Origin: a virus
Length of the DNA: 60,785 nt
Direction: 5' to 3' (one strand)
IMG/VR virus record: IMGVR_UViG_3300027763_000065
Span: 1 to 60,785 of that record
The position numbers and the translations under genes were made by a program. Below the pieces are notes generated by a model. The model saw only the letters and a program-made list of their open reading frames with translations, was not told the DNA's origin and made no database searches. Shown here one piece after another: positions 24,168 to 33,488 of the stretch. Positions within the stretch are counted from its first letter, which is position 1; every line of letters begins with the position of its first letter.

Positions 24168-25100
24168 TCAGCCTTTATCGATGTAGGTCACGGACTTGGG
24201 GAATGTGATTTGTGTACCGGCGCTTTTGCTTTCGGCAGGGACCTTAAAGGCCAGATTGATGGGCTGAGGAGGTAAAAACTTGGTTGCCATGGAGATCATA
24301 TACTTTATTTTATCTTCGGAATATTTGTACAAAACCATCCGCCTGGCAGTAAGGTTGCCGCCGGATTTTGACGGTTCCAATTCGTTGATTGGCATTACCC
24401 GCTTGATTTGAGGGTTACATTCCAAGAAAAAGTTCAGCACGGTCTTGGAATCGTTAGTCCCCATCTTTGTGGTGGTCACCTTGCGCCAGTCGACATAGGG
24501 CATCAGAAGACTGTCAGCGGCCTCAACTTGGTTGGAAACAGTGCCTTGATAGGTAATGCCTTCATTGAGGATGGCAACCATTTGGTCAGGGGTGATATTT
24601 GCGGCATCAAACCAGCCGTCGGTGGCGCTGCCGGTGAGCACCAGCCTGTCTACGGCTGGATGGTTGAAGAATCCTTTTAGACCTGTGCCAGGCGCCCCGA
24701 AGAGAGCACACCGATTGTGCCGCTCTTCAATTGATTGGGTCGCAGAATCAGCTTTGCGCTGATCAAGCCTAATTCCTGAAAACTGCGCTTTGCGGATTTC
24801 ATCAGTGGTGTACCTAAACGAAGTGCCAATCTGACGGATTGCGTTAATAACCTCACCTCGCTTAACATCTGAAGTGGGCAGATCATCACCGCTGTCGCTT
24901 ATAAAGTCCGCCTCGCCAACACGATCCCAAATATCGTACTTATGGGTATCGGCACCCTCCGGAACCTCAAAACTGACCGGCAAGATTTTGGGATAGATAA
25001 TCTCGGGGTATTCCTTTACGTATGCCCTGGCTTGGACGTATTGCAGCTCCTTTTGCAGAAAGGCTCCAGGGGCTGCCTGGGCATCAAGTCGAGTGGCCAT
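24168..25100 (-). CDS. Major capsid protein (DUF2184 type)
   Basis: 310 residues. LQKELQYVQARAYVKEYPEI, WDRVGEADFISDSGDDLP, GEVINAIRQIGTSFRYTTDE and IEERHNRCALFGAPGTGLKG follow the DUF2184 capsid family (HK97 fold), and the length is typical. Located after the decoration protein and DUF2213 protease genes, the common order protease - decoration - capsid in phages with a DUF1073 portal. Confidence 0.82.
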   Translation of the reverse strand: MATRLDAQAAPGAFLQKELQYVQARAYVKEYPEIIYPKILPVSFEVPEGADTHKYDIWDRVGEADFISDSGDDLPTSDVKRGEVINAIRQIGTSFRYTTDEIRKAQFSGIRLDQRKADSATQSIEERHNRCALFGAPGTGLKGFFNHPAVDRLVLTGSATDGWFDAANITPDQMVAILNEGITYQGTVSNQVEAADSLLMPYVDWRKVTTTKMGTNDSKTVLNFFLECNPQIKRVMPINELEPSKSGGNLTARRMVLYKYSEDKIKYMISMATKFLPPQPINLAFKVPAESKSAGTQITFPKSVTYIDKG

Positions 25101-25132
25101 GGTGATGATTGGCGAAGGGTTGGGAAAAGTGA

Positions 25133-25696
25133 TCAGTCGGCAGTGAAACTCAATGCCGCTGGGGTGTTGATTTCCAGAAGCAGGACGGTTCCTACGGCGC
25201 CGGCCTTTCGAATTGCCCAGTTACCAGCGGTCAGAAGCAGCGAATTGCCAGCCGATGCTGTCTTGCCCCACTTGCCGGCATTTGGACCGGACTTGAAGTA
25301 CCGCAGGCTGTCGGTCAGCGCCACGGTTTCAATCACCTCCAGGTAGAGGGGCCCACGGGTAAGAATATTGACGGCGGCACCAATCGGGATGCCATCGGCG
25401 TAGGCACCGGAGGGGCCATCGCGTTCGGCAACTGCAGTCCGGGCAGTTAGCCCCAAAATGCTGCCGGCGGCCGTGAGGGGAATACAGCTGTTGTTGAGGA
25501 GGCCAGAGCCGTTCAGCCTCACCGGAATGCCAAACGGGATCCGAGCTGCGGTTTCATTGTGCCCAGTGGCTATGGTCGCGTCCCGTAGATCGGCAATTTG
25601 GCCGGGGTTGCCCCGATCCATGGTCAGCGGATAGGCAATTTGGGCGCCGTCATCAACGACTGATGCAGTGGGTGTAACGATCAAGGCCATGGTCAA
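25133..25696 (-). CDS. Head decoration/cement-like protein
   Basis: 187 residues, beta-rich and Gly/Ala/Thr-rich (MTMALIVTPTASVVDDGAQI, DGIPIGAAVNILTRGPLYLE). Phages of this head type encode a structural decoration protein between the DUF2213 protease and the capsid, and size and composition fit. No enzymatic motif. Confidence 0.6.
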   Translation of the reverse strand: MTMALIVTPTASVVDDGAQIAYPLTMDRGNPGQIADLRDATIATGHNETAARIPFGIPVRLNGSGLLNNSCIPLTAAGSILGLTARTAVAERDGPSGAYADGIPIGAAVNILTRGPLYLEVIETVALTDSLRYFKSGPNAGKWGKTASAGNSLLLTAGNWAIRKAGAVGTVLLLEINTPAALSFTAD

Positions 25697-25726
25697 TTAG
25701 CAAGAGGACAGTTAAGTAATGAGAGG

Positions 25727-27052
25727 TCAATTGCTGGTCAACGGTTGTCGAGAAACATTCTCAAGCCGTTGTTTAAATATTTCGCGGGGATCGGGTTCAG
25801 AATTGCCCGAAGTTTTGCCAAGCAGGAGCTTCAGAGCGGATGAGTGGTCCAGGCGGTTGGGGCTGGTGTTGGCATCGCAGTAGGTGTCGAATGCCGCGGC
25901 CACGTATTCGTCGGATTTACTATCGAAGCGCTCGATCGCCACACCCGATTTCTGCATTGCTTCCAGTTGCAGTTGTCGCGTCGATAGGCCGGAATGGTCA
26001 ATTCGTTCACCGGCCAATTCATTGGCCCGCTCCAGCAGCTCCAGCTTTTCGGTGACCAGCGCATCGAGACAGATCTCGCTGGAATCGAGCCTTTTGTCCA
26101 GATCTGCTTCCAGTTCGGCGAGCCGTTCGCTGATCGCATCCATCCGGCCAAGATCCGTCTGGTGTGCTCGCTCGCTGTCAGCCAGCGCGTTCACCACCCG
26201 CTCGTATTCCTGCCGTGACACCACGCTGTCACTACGGCGACGCCTGGCCATCGGTTTTTTGGGCTTTCGCATAACTTCGGGTTCCATGCCCTCCTCTTCA
26301 GAGGTTTCCTCGGGGTCGCCGTCGGGGTCATCTTCAGGATCCATATCCATCGCCATTTCCTGCATGAGCATGGAGCGTTGCTTGCCATCCGAGCGGCTTT
26401 GGCCCGCCAGGGCGGTGGCCAAGGTCGCGGTGGCGCTGGACAGTGCTGCAACAGCCGTGGTCATTTCATGGGCCTCCAAGGGGGGGGGTGATGGCGGAGA
26501 GGGTGGTGGATCGATCGAGAATGCGGAATCCATGTGCAGCCGGACCTCAGACCCAGATCGGCCTTCCTTGGTCACCGCCAAATGGTTTCCCACGATGCGT
26601 CGCTGGATCGCGTCGTATCGCTCACCTGTGGCCGTAACCCCTGGTGTGCGATCAATCTGAACGCGATAGCCAATCGACAATTCCCTGGCATCGCCGCGTT
26701 CAACGGCGGCGATGAGTTCGGCGTCTGTGAGGATGACGACGCCTTTGACAAAACCGTTGTCGTATACGACTTCGGTTCCAGTCGATCCGCGTTGATACTG
26801 CCGAGTGTTGGCAGGGGTCAGCAGCTCTGGGGGATGCTCATGGGTGACGGGCAATCCCCCAAGCGAAAGAATTGAATCGCGATGAGCAACCTCTTCTTCC
26901 GGGCGATATTCGACCTGGGTGCTGCCGTCTGCTCGCTTGTAGGAGAGACAACCGGTACGGCTGAAGGTTCCATGGACACGCAAGAACCCATCTGGGGTTT
27001 TCTCCCAGTTGGGGCTAATGGCGCCACGGTCAAACCTCCATTCCTCGCTCAC
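25727..27052 (-). CDS. DUF2213 prohead protease/scaffold fusion
   Basis: 441 residues. Residues 1-175 are DUF2213 (GCLSYKRADGSTQVEYRPEE, PVTHEHPPELL with the catalytic-type His, ELSIGYRVQIDRTPGVTATG, RYDAIQRRIVGNHLAVT). Residues 230-340 are acidic and helical (MDPEDDPDGDPEETSEEEG, then LAELEADLDKRLDSSEICLD), which suggests an internal scaffold. Such proteins guide capsid assembly and are cleaved by their own protease. A fragment related to residues 125-155 occurs at 39471-39659. Confidence 0.8.
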   Translation of the reverse strand: MSEEWRFDRGAISPNWEKTPDGFLRVHGTFSRTGCLSYKRADGSTQVEYRPEEEVAHRDSILSLGGLPVTHEHPPELLTPANTRQYQRGSTGTEVVYDNGFVKGVVILTDAELIAAVERGDARELSIGYRVQIDRTPGVTATGERYDAIQRRIVGNHLAVTKEGRSGSEVRLHMDSAFSIDPPPSPPSPPPLEAHEMTTAVAALSSATATLATALAGQSRSDGKQRSMLMQEMAMDMDPEDDPDGDPEETSEEEGMEPEVMRKPKKPMARRRRSDSVVSRQEYERVVNALADSERAHQTDLGRMDAISERLAELEADLDKRLDSSEICLDALVTEKLELLERANELAGERIDHSGLSTRQLQLEAMQKSGVAIERFDSKSDEYVAAAFDTYCDANTSPNRLDHSSALKLLLGKTSGNSEPDPREIFKQRLENVSRQPLTSN

Positions 27053-27123
27053 ACCACCCAGTTCGGATGAGATACCAAACTGCGGGTTTCCTTAGCCTGA
27101 ATCGTGTTTTATTCCGCATCGGC

Positions 27124-27366
27124 ATGTTTGAGGACCGCCCATTTGTGGTCCCTCCTGCCCCGTACGTCCGGCGGGAGATGGGCGGCCGCATCCGAACCGC
27201 CCGCCACCGGCGGGGCCTCACCCAGGCCCAGCTGGCTGAATGCGCCGGTGTCGGCCAGCCCTGGATCGCCAAACTTGAGCTGGGCAGGGCCTCGGCATCC
27301 CCGGCGCAGATCAGGGTGATCTGCCAGGTGCTGCAGGTATCGGCCGATGCCCTGCTGGCCCTCTAA
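27124..27366 (+). CDS. Xre-family helix-turn-helix regulator
   Basis: 80 residues from ATG 27124 (an ATG at 27178 is possible). GRIRTARHRRGLTQAQLAEC, AGVGQPWIAKLELGRA and ASPAQIRVICQVLQVSADAL form one complete HTH_3 domain. It is a single small gene on the plus strand, wedged between two leftward genes; its stop overlaps the end of the 27363-29570 gene by 4 bases. It may repress phage promoters as a Cro or C-type regulator. Target sites not determined, but the palindromes in this window are candidates. Confidence 0.75.
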   Translation: MFEDRPFVVPPAPYVRREMGGRIRTARHRRGLTQAQLAECAGVGQPWIAKLELGRASASPAQIRVICQVLQVSADALLAL

Positions 27367-29570
27367 TCGGTGCCGTCTTCTGGATCCTTGGGGTCCAGCT
27401 CCAGCATGGTCTTCACTTCGCTGGCGACGTTGTCCCAGTTGATCGGGGCTTTGGTGGCGGGAGATTCGGATTTTTGCTCGGGTTCAGTTTGCCCTGGCTG
27501 CTTTCTCGGCTTCTGAGGCGTGTTGCGTGCCAAGGCGGCCATGAAACGATCAATGCGGACACCCCTTGCATCATTACGCTTTGGTGCGTTGGCAAAGTGC
27601 TCTGCGCGCACGGCGGCCATCAGCCGATCAAAGGCTGGCGCCATTGCTTCGGACTGCTCAGCAGTCGGCCATAGCAAAGAGTCGGGGGTCTGCGTCAGAT
27701 AGGTGTTCGCCCGGCCAAGGGCCTGCAGCTTGCGGTCAATGTGGGCTTCAAATGATCGAGCGAACATCTCTGGCCGCGAACGCCAGTAGTCCTCATTGAA
27801 AACCATGGCCCTTTTCAGGCCCCTGGACTCCTTATCCACTTGATCCATGAAGCCCGATGTGACATGGGCCTCTTTCACGGCCTTCATCGCGTCGATCACG
27901 GGGGATGGGTTTTGGGGATCCTTCTCCCACGGTTTGCCTGAGTTGGTGAGGAAAACGTGGTCCGGGTGGATTCTGTCGCTATTGGGGGCGCTGCTCGCCG
28001 CCACCCCGGCCTTCAGCCCCAGGTAGTTGTCCAAAGCGTGGCCCCATTCGTGGGAGAGGGTGCCGATGCCCCGTTTGCGAGTGAGGTTGATCACCTTGAG
28101 CTTTGGCTCGAAGTGAGCCAGTGCAGCACCTCGCCCTCTGGCGCCAATGGCCAGGCCCAGAGAACCCTTCAAGCCCATGGCTTCATCAGGCAGGCCGGTC
28201 ACATCGGCCAGGTCGGCTAGGGCCTCGGCCGCCTTCTTCAGGTGGTGCTTGCGCTCGTCATCGCTAACGCTGTTGCCAAACTGCAGACCTCGGAACCCGG
28301 AACCCTGGAGAATGAAATCGGTGCCCTGCTCAATCGTCGAGCCACCGACGTTGCGGCCCCCTTGGCGATTGGCCGGGGCCACGTAGAGATCCGCCGGATT
28401 AAAGCGCCGCTTGCCATTGGCGCCGACGGTCCCGAAGGCCTCGTTGACGCTGCTGCCCTCCATGATCCGGGTCGCAATTTCCCTCGCCTTTTCCAAGGTG
28501 GTTTTAGCCGACCCAAAGTCGTTGCCCATGGCGGCCTTGAGCCGACGGGAGAAATCTTCCATCTTCCCAGGGACGGAGGTAGTCCCCCGGCGGCCAATGC
28601 GCCGCGAAAAATCAATCAGACTGTTGGCTACAGGATTGTATGGGTCTTTTGCTGTTCCGATTGCATAAGACGACGTGTCGCCTGTTTGCTGCCGTAACTC
28701 TCGAACCTTATCGTTAATCCATTTTAGAATGACTAAACGATTGGCATTAGGATCGGCATGTTTTTGTAGCGCATGAACCAGCCCATGGAGCTGCTGAAAA
28801 GCATCGTGATATTGCTTCCGCAGGCCTTCCGGAGAAACAGCCATGGACTGCATCCCTGGCCGCGCCTGCCGTTCCATTGCCCGCTGGTAACCCGCCAGTT
28901 CCTTCTCGCTGTACGGCCGCGCCGGGAACGCCTGGAGCGTGAGGTAACTCTGCAGGCTGCTCAAGCTGTTGGCCGGGGTCATGCCGGTGATCAGGTCATG
29001 GGGTGTGGCCTTGAGCAGGTTGTCGCGGGTGAGGTTCTTTTCGGCGGTGCCGGCGGCTTCCTCCGCCGCCAACCCCGAGAACATGTTTCGCCGATGGCGG
29101 GCCGATAGGGCCAGGTCTTCCCCGGCGTTCGGGACCTCGGATTTTCGGGCGAATTCATAGTCACCAGACTCAACCGCTCCGGTGGTTCCCTCCCGGGGGT
29201 CGGCAGGTGCTGTTGGGCGTCCTCCCTTCCGCCCTGCTGCCGGCTTGTCAGCTGGAGCTTCCTGGCCTTCCTGGCTTTCGCCTGTCTCCCCTTTGCGGCA
29301 CTGCTTGGCCGCCGAGATGTGGGACTCCCCGCAGGGCTTGCCGGCTTTGCTGTTGGCGGTCGCCGCGGCCTTGGCGGCCCGGCCTACCGCTGATGGCTTG
29401 CGGCCCCCTTGACCGGTGGTGCCGCCCAGGGGGAGTTCTGCTTGCGCTCCGCCACCGGTGAGCAGATCCAGCTGGCCGGGGGCCGATCGGGCACGGGCAC
29501 GGGCATCAAGCCGGGCGGCCAGGGCATCAAGTCGGGTTTGGAGCAGCGCCAGGCGGCCGTCGGTTGACAT
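27363..29570 (-). CDS. Polyvalent protein with HEWGH metallopeptidase-like domain
   Basis: 735 residues. Residues 1-95 hold the module shared by four proteins of this phage: LDARARARSAPGQLDLLTGG, KPSAVGRAAKAAA and C80-G-E-S-H-I-S-x4-C91. Residues 495-520 (TLSHEWGHALDNYLGLK, HEWGH at 507-511) match the zincin-like motif of large polyvalent proteins (LPD1 type). Polyvalent proteins are often carried in the virion and injected with the DNA. It is followed by the DUF2213 gene and preceded by the ParB-like polyvalent gene 3 bases away. Substrate unknown. Confidence 0.7.
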   Translation of the reverse strand: MSTDGRLALLQTRLDALAARLDARARARSAPGQLDLLTGGGAQAELPLGGTTGQGGRKPSAVGRAAKAAATANSKAGKPCGESHISAAKQCRKGETGESQEGQEAPADKPAAGRKGGRPTAPADPREGTTGAVESGDYEFARKSEVPNAGEDLALSARHRRNMFSGLAAEEAAGTAEKNLTRDNLLKATPHDLITGMTPANSLSSLQSYLTLQAFPARPYSEKELAGYQRAMERQARPGMQSMAVSPEGLRKQYHDAFQQLHGLVHALQKHADPNANRLVILKWINDKVRELRQQTGDTSSYAIGTAKDPYNPVANSLIDFSRRIGRRGTTSVPGKMEDFSRRLKAAMGNDFGSAKTTLEKAREIATRIMEGSSVNEAFGTVGANGKRRFNPADLYVAPANRQGGRNVGGSTIEQGTDFILQGSGFRGLQFGNSVSDDERKHHLKKAAEALADLADVTGLPDEAMGLKGSLGLAIGARGRGAALAHFEPKLKVINLTRKRGIGTLSHEWGHALDNYLGLKAGVAASSAPNSDRIHPDHVFLTNSGKPWEKDPQNPSPVIDAMKAVKEAHVTSGFMDQVDKESRGLKRAMVFNEDYWRSRPEMFARSFEAHIDRKLQALGRANTYLTQTPDSLLWPTAEQSEAMAPAFDRLMAAVRAEHFANAPKRNDARGVRIDRFMAALARNTPQKPRKQPGQTEPEQKSESPATKAPINWDNVASEVKTMLELDPKDPEDGTD

Positions 29571-29573
29571 TGC

Positions 29574-32435
29574 TTATTTCCCCTTTGGCAGTGCCCGTCG
29601 AGTGGCCCCTGGCATTGCACCTGGCGAGGGATCATCCAGGTCCAACGTCCTGCGGCGCAGCTCAAAGATCTGTTTCCCCAACTTTGCCATCCGCTCGTCA
29701 GACGCTTTCATCGTCTCAGTCAGCTGTCGCATGCGCTGGGACAGCTTCATCGGCGTGCCACTGCCTGCCGTTTGAGTTTGCTGACTCTGCTGCTGTCGCT
29801 GGGCTTGTGCTTCCTGCAGTTGGCCGAACTCTTGTATGTAGGCCTGTTGGGCGGCAGCTTTGGTCATTCCCTTCCATTTGCCTTTGCGCTCCAGGCTCCA
29901 TTCGGATTCGAACAGCTGGTTGGCCAGCATCGACATCTGCCGAACGTCTGCCGCCTTCATCTGCTGGATTGCCTGGCGCATGGCAGCGGCCAGCGGGGTT
30001 TTGCTGGCCGTTGGGCTTGCTGGTGTTTCCTGGCGAGGGGGGATCTTGAACAACGGCGCGGCGTTCGGCTTGGCATCAACAAACCGGCTGCCGTCATCAC
30101 TTTCACCGGCGTAGACCATGGCCCCATTGCCGGCCCCTGCACCTCCTTTGTGGCAGGTGAGAGCTGCAGAGATGTGACCATCCCCGCAGGGCTTGCCGGC
30201 TTTGCTATTGCCGGTCGCCGCGGCCTTGGCGGCCCGGCCTACCGCCGCTGGCTTGCGGCCCGCCTGGCTGGTGGTGTTGCCACGCTGCATGCCCAGATCG
30301 AGTTGGGCACCACCGGCCATCAAGGGCAATTGGCCCGGGGTGGTTCGGGCGCGAGCATCCAGGCGGATGATCCGGCTGATGAGGCTGTCGAACATGCTGG
30401 CCGTGGGTGCCTCGTTGGCGATGTGCTTCGGTTTGCGCAAGCCGGCCCGTTCCAGCTCCAGCTGCATGGCGGCGATCACCTGCTCCTCCAGCTCCTTCGT
30501 CACTAGGGCGGCCGGGTCGCCCTTCATCATGCGGTTGGCGGCGCTGTTGAGGGCGGTGGCGATCGGGCCGGCCTTGTCCTTCAGCTCCTTGAACACCCTC
30601 AGCACCTGATCGGCCTCGGCGGCAACTCCGGCGCTTTCTCGTTGGTTGATCTTGTTGCCGGCCTTCTGCTGGAGGGCCTCGGCCGCGCGGCTTTTGCTGA
30701 CGGTGGCAAAGAGCGATTTTTCCCGGGCCAGCTTGCGCCGCAGGTTGTTGGCAAGCTCCGCCCGGGCCAGGCCGTTGTCTACCGTTTCTTGCCCCCCGAA
30801 GAGGTCAAGGGCCCCTTGCTTGCTGGCCTCGCTGACGGCCAAGTTTTCGACGTACTCCGCCAGGGTGCCATCGGAGATGTTTTTGCGCTGCCGCAACAGC
30901 TTGCCGATTTCGGCCTGTTTGGCCTTGCTCAGCCCTGAATTGCCGATGATCGCGCCACGGGCGATTGAAAGCTCGTTGTCAATGACCGCACGGAACATCG
31001 ACTCGGGCAGCCGGGCCAGCCCCAGGCCCTGGGCGGCCTTGCCGGATTGGAGGGGGAGGCCGGCGCGTTCAACGGCCGCCTGATCGGTGATGCCGGAATC
31101 CCGGAAGAATTTCGCTGCATCGATGCCGCTGCCCTGGCCCTGGGCGATGTTCTGCAGGGCCCCGATCGCCCGGGCCTCGTTGGCATTGGCGGCCTTGAGG
31201 TACCGGATCGTCACGGACTCTGCCGCCATCCGTTTGGCCAATGCGAGGCGGTTGTGCCCGTTCACGACATAGGTCTTGCCATCGGCCGGGTCCTGCCACA
31301 CCGAGATCACCCCGGCGAGGTTGTCGTCCCATTTTTTGATGCCGGCAAGGGAGCCAACCTCTCCGCTGGCAGATGAGTTGAGCTTGAACTGGAAGCGCTT
31401 GGGATCCACCGCGATGGAGTCCGGCGCCACGACCGCCACGGTCCCTGCCAGACCCCCTGGGCCGGGGCCCCCCAGGCCGGCCCCCCCCAGGCCGGGGCCG
31501 GGCGCCGCGGCCGTTGCTGCGGGCACCTTGCCGCTGCGGACCATCTGGGCAACCGCCGGATCTTGCAGCATTGCGCGCAACCGCTCCACTTGCCGGCCCT
31601 CCAACAGGCCTTTGGCCTTTTGATTGCGCCCTGCCTGCACGGCCGCCTGCACCTTCCCGGCATTTGGGTCGCCCTGCCTGACTAGCTCCTGCAGCCGCCG
31701 CAACCGCTCCTTGCCGATGGCGCTGGCGGCCCTGATGACGCACTCCTTGTTCACTGAGATGCAGGAGGCCCCGCAGCCATAGCCGGTGGTGCACCGCCGC
31801 TTGCTGGCGCTCTTGCCTTTGGTTCGGGTGTCACGGAAATCGAGGCGGTGGCCCCGGGCCGCCAGAAATCCTTCAGACCTCGCCGCCCAGGTTGCATCAG
31901 TCTCGCCATCCCAGGCTGGGCGGAACCGCACGGCTTCGCCATCGACGCGAAACTGGTAAACCAGCCCAGATGCCGCCACTCGCCCGGTGAGGCTTTGTCC
32001 CGGGGGGGCGTGCTGCCGGTCCCAGCTCAAAACGGCTGCCCCAGGCAGCGATGCGGCCAGCACCGCCGTCAGTGGCGCCGTGATCGGATCAATCGCCGCC
32101 ATGGCGGCAGTCGCACCGTCCAGTCGCGCCATGCGGGTTTCGAGCCGCCTGAATCCAGGATGCCCCCTGGGCACCGTTTTGCGTGCTGTGCCCCGCTTGG
32201 CGTCAGCGCGTCCAGCTGAATTGTCACTAACGGGCGAATAAGTAACGTTATCGCCTTGAATTTTGTAGTTGTAGACCAATTGGCCAGCACGAAAGGTGCC
32301 AGTAGTTTCACCAGTGGCGACAGATGTATTGAGAGTCAGCAGATGCACGCTGTCGTGAATCAGCTCGTCAATGATTGATTTAACGAGCGACGCTGTTTCC
32401 TGCCTGACATCCACTGTTGTTTCTCTTGGTGTCAA
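29574..32435 (-). CDS. Large polyvalent protein with ParB-like domain
   Basis: 953 residues. Two similar beta modules lie at about 45-70 (GQLVYNYKIQGDNVTYSPV) and 150-175 (GLVYQFRVDGEAVRFRPAW). A Cys motif C221-G-A-S-C-I-S-x4-C232 follows. Residues 335-450 are a ParB/ddrB-like nuclease domain (VDPKRFQFKLN, TYVVNGHNRLALAKR, ANEARAIGALQNIAQGQGSG). After a helical region the shared module recurs at 690-763 with C750-G-D-G-H-I-S-x4-C761-H. The C-terminal 200 residues are Gln-rich helical. A candidate injected multi-domain effector. Activities unproven. Confidence 0.7.
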   Translation of the reverse strand: MTPRETTVDVRQETASLVKSIIDELIHDSVHLLTLNTSVATGETTGTFRAGQLVYNYKIQGDNVTYSPVSDNSAGRADAKRGTARKTVPRGHPGFRRLETRMARLDGATAAMAAIDPITAPLTAVLAASLPGAAVLSWDRQHAPPGQSLTGRVAASGLVYQFRVDGEAVRFRPAWDGETDATWAARSEGFLAARGHRLDFRDTRTKGKSASKRRCTTGYGCGASCISVNKECVIRAASAIGKERLRRLQELVRQGDPNAGKVQAAVQAGRNQKAKGLLEGRQVERLRAMLQDPAVAQMVRSGKVPAATAAAPGPGLGGAGLGGPGPGGLAGTVAVVAPDSIAVDPKRFQFKLNSSASGEVGSLAGIKKWDDNLAGVISVWQDPADGKTYVVNGHNRLALAKRMAAESVTIRYLKAANANEARAIGALQNIAQGQGSGIDAAKFFRDSGITDQAAVERAGLPLQSGKAAQGLGLARLPESMFRAVIDNELSIARGAIIGNSGLSKAKQAEIGKLLRQRKNISDGTLAEYVENLAVSEASKQGALDLFGGQETVDNGLARAELANNLRRKLAREKSLFATVSKSRAAEALQQKAGNKINQRESAGVAAEADQVLRVFKELKDKAGPIATALNSAANRMMKGDPAALVTKELEEQVIAAMQLELERAGLRKPKHIANEAPTASMFDSLISRIIRLDARARTTPGQLPLMAGGAQLDLGMQRGNTTSQAGRKPAAVGRAAKAAATGNSKAGKPCGDGHISAALTCHKGGAGAGNGAMVYAGESDDGSRFVDAKPNAAPLFKIPPRQETPASPTASKTPLAAAMRQAIQQMKAADVRQMSMLANQLFESEWSLERKGKWKGMTKAAAQQAYIQEFGQLQEAQAQRQQQSQQTQTAGSGTPMKLSQRMRQLTETMKASDERMAKLGKQIFELRRRTLDLDDPSPGAMPGATRRALPKGK

Positions 32436-32453
32436 TGAACCTTGATTAACATG

Positions 32454-32774
32454 TTACGGATTTTTCTTGTCAGGCTTTGCCTCCTTTGCTTGATGTGACT
32501 GGGTTTGTGGAGGATTTGCCTCGTCAGGATCTTGCCCCGGATCTTGCTCCGGATTTGGCACTGGAGCAATCTCATCGGTTGTAACACCACTTTGGGTGGG
32601 CTCAATGCGAAGGCGTTCTCCCTCTTCTAACAACACGGCCGCCAGACCATCGCTATCAATGTCTGCTTGCTGGGCCGCTTGATTGGCAAATGCCAATGCG
32701 GTTCTGACCTGATGAATCCCGTTTGCGTGAACCCAAGTGGCGAGTGCGTTCAGGGCAAATTGTTCTTCGATCAT
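32454..32774 (-). CDS. Small hypothetical protein, acidic/Pro-Gln tail
   Basis: 106 residues from ATG 32774. The frame stays open further upstream but there crosses the palindrome at 32856-32875 and a divergent gene, so the shorter start is preferred; a TTG near 32800 is an alternative. The first 60 residues are helical (EEQFALNALATWVHANGIHQ), and the rest is a low-complexity tail rich in Asp, Pro, Gln and Lys ending DKKNP. Function unknown. It precedes the ParB-like gene in the same direction. Confidence 0.45.
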   Translation of the reverse strand: MIEEQFALNALATWVHANGIHQVRTALAFANQAAQQADIDSDGLAAVLLEEGERLRIEPTQSGVTTDEIAPVPNPEQDPGQDPDEANPPQTQSHQAKEAKPDKKNP

Positions 32775-32855
32775 GCGAATCAGTTGGTGTCTGGTCAAGC
32801 TAAGGCGATCGGCCAGGGCACGGCTGCCGCCAGCGGCAGGGCGCGCCCTTCCATG

Positions 32856-32875
32856 CCATCCAAGATCCTGTATGC
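32856..32875. promoter_or_regulatory. Palindromic operator candidate, site 1
   Basis: CCATCCAAGATCCTGTATGC, identical to site 3 (53993-54012) and one base different from site 2. The core CATCCA-AGATCC-TGTATG is an imperfect dyad. TGTATGCT inside it resembles an extended -10 box, and TTGACA follows at 32876-32881. It lies 33 bases before the ATG at 32909. Confidence 0.65.
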
Positions 32876-32908
32876 TTGACAAGTCCAGACCGATTACTGA
32901 TCGGACCC

Positions 32909-33226
32909 ATGACTCAACCCAACACCGCTTTGGCTGAGAGCCGGCGGCTGCCTCCTTGCAAAACCAGCGAAAATCCTGAATCACTCCAAAGTGAAAAGTT
33001 TCGCCAGCCGGCCAAAAGGCGCCGATCCGAAAGGCGCAAATCCGAGGGAATCGATTCCTTTGTGGCGTCTTTTTTGATGATTGGAAACCACCTAATTTCT
33101 TGGGTTTTGTTGGTAGGCGGTGCCATCCTGTTTCCACACATCATGCAGATGCGGGACGCCGTTGAGATCTTGCAGTATCAGCGAGGTGTCGCCCCGAGTG
33201 TCGCCCCGACTTTGCGCCAGGACTGA
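32909..33226 (+). CDS. Small membrane-anchored protein under operator site 1
   Basis: 105 residues from ATG 32909. The N-terminal half is basic and soluble (RQPAKRRRSERRKSEGID). Residues 60-80 are one transmembrane segment (NHLISWVLLVGGAILFPHIM), followed by a short charged tail. It is the first gene of a rightward cassette (32909-35011) set into the leftward head genes, and starts just after the palindrome. Could be a superinfection-exclusion or signalling protein. No family recognised. Confidence 0.5.
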   Translation: MTQPNTALAESRRLPPCKTSENPESLQSEKFRQPAKRRRSERRKSEGIDSFVASFLMIGNHLISWVLLVGGAILFPHIMQMRDAVEILQYQRGVAPSVAPTLRQD

Positions 33227-33231
33227 GTTTT

Positions 33232-33429
33232 ATGGAAAGCTATTTGGTGCGCTTGGTGACGCCAGAAGGGGTTATGCCTCATTACTTGGCCTGGAATCGA
33301 TTTGACCCAGGCTTTTGGCAACTGTGCAACCGGCCGTATCAGTTGACTCGGCTGGATGCCGAGCGATTGCGGGCTCACGCAGCTCAAGCCCTGGGCGCCC
33401 TCGTTCAAGTGGTGGGTGTCTCAGGCTGA
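33232..33429 (+). CDS. Small hypothetical protein
   Basis: 65 residues. YLVRLVTPEGVMPHYLAWNR, then LDAERLRAHAAQALGALVQV; alpha/beta with a helical end. It starts 5 bases after the preceding stop in the same operon-like cassette. Function unknown. Confidence 0.5.
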   Translation: MESYLVRLVTPEGVMPHYLAWNRFDPGFWQLCNRPYQLTRLDAERLRAHAAQALGALVQVVGVSG

Positions 33430-33488
33430 TTTTTTCTCCTTTCCCATGGCGCCAAGGGAAGCCTTGGTGCCCTTATTTTTGTGAACCA

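Noticed and set aside
28634-28648. Fourth copy of the palindrome (CAGGATTGTATGGG)
   Set aside because: Lacks two central bases and the left arm, and lies inside coding sequence.
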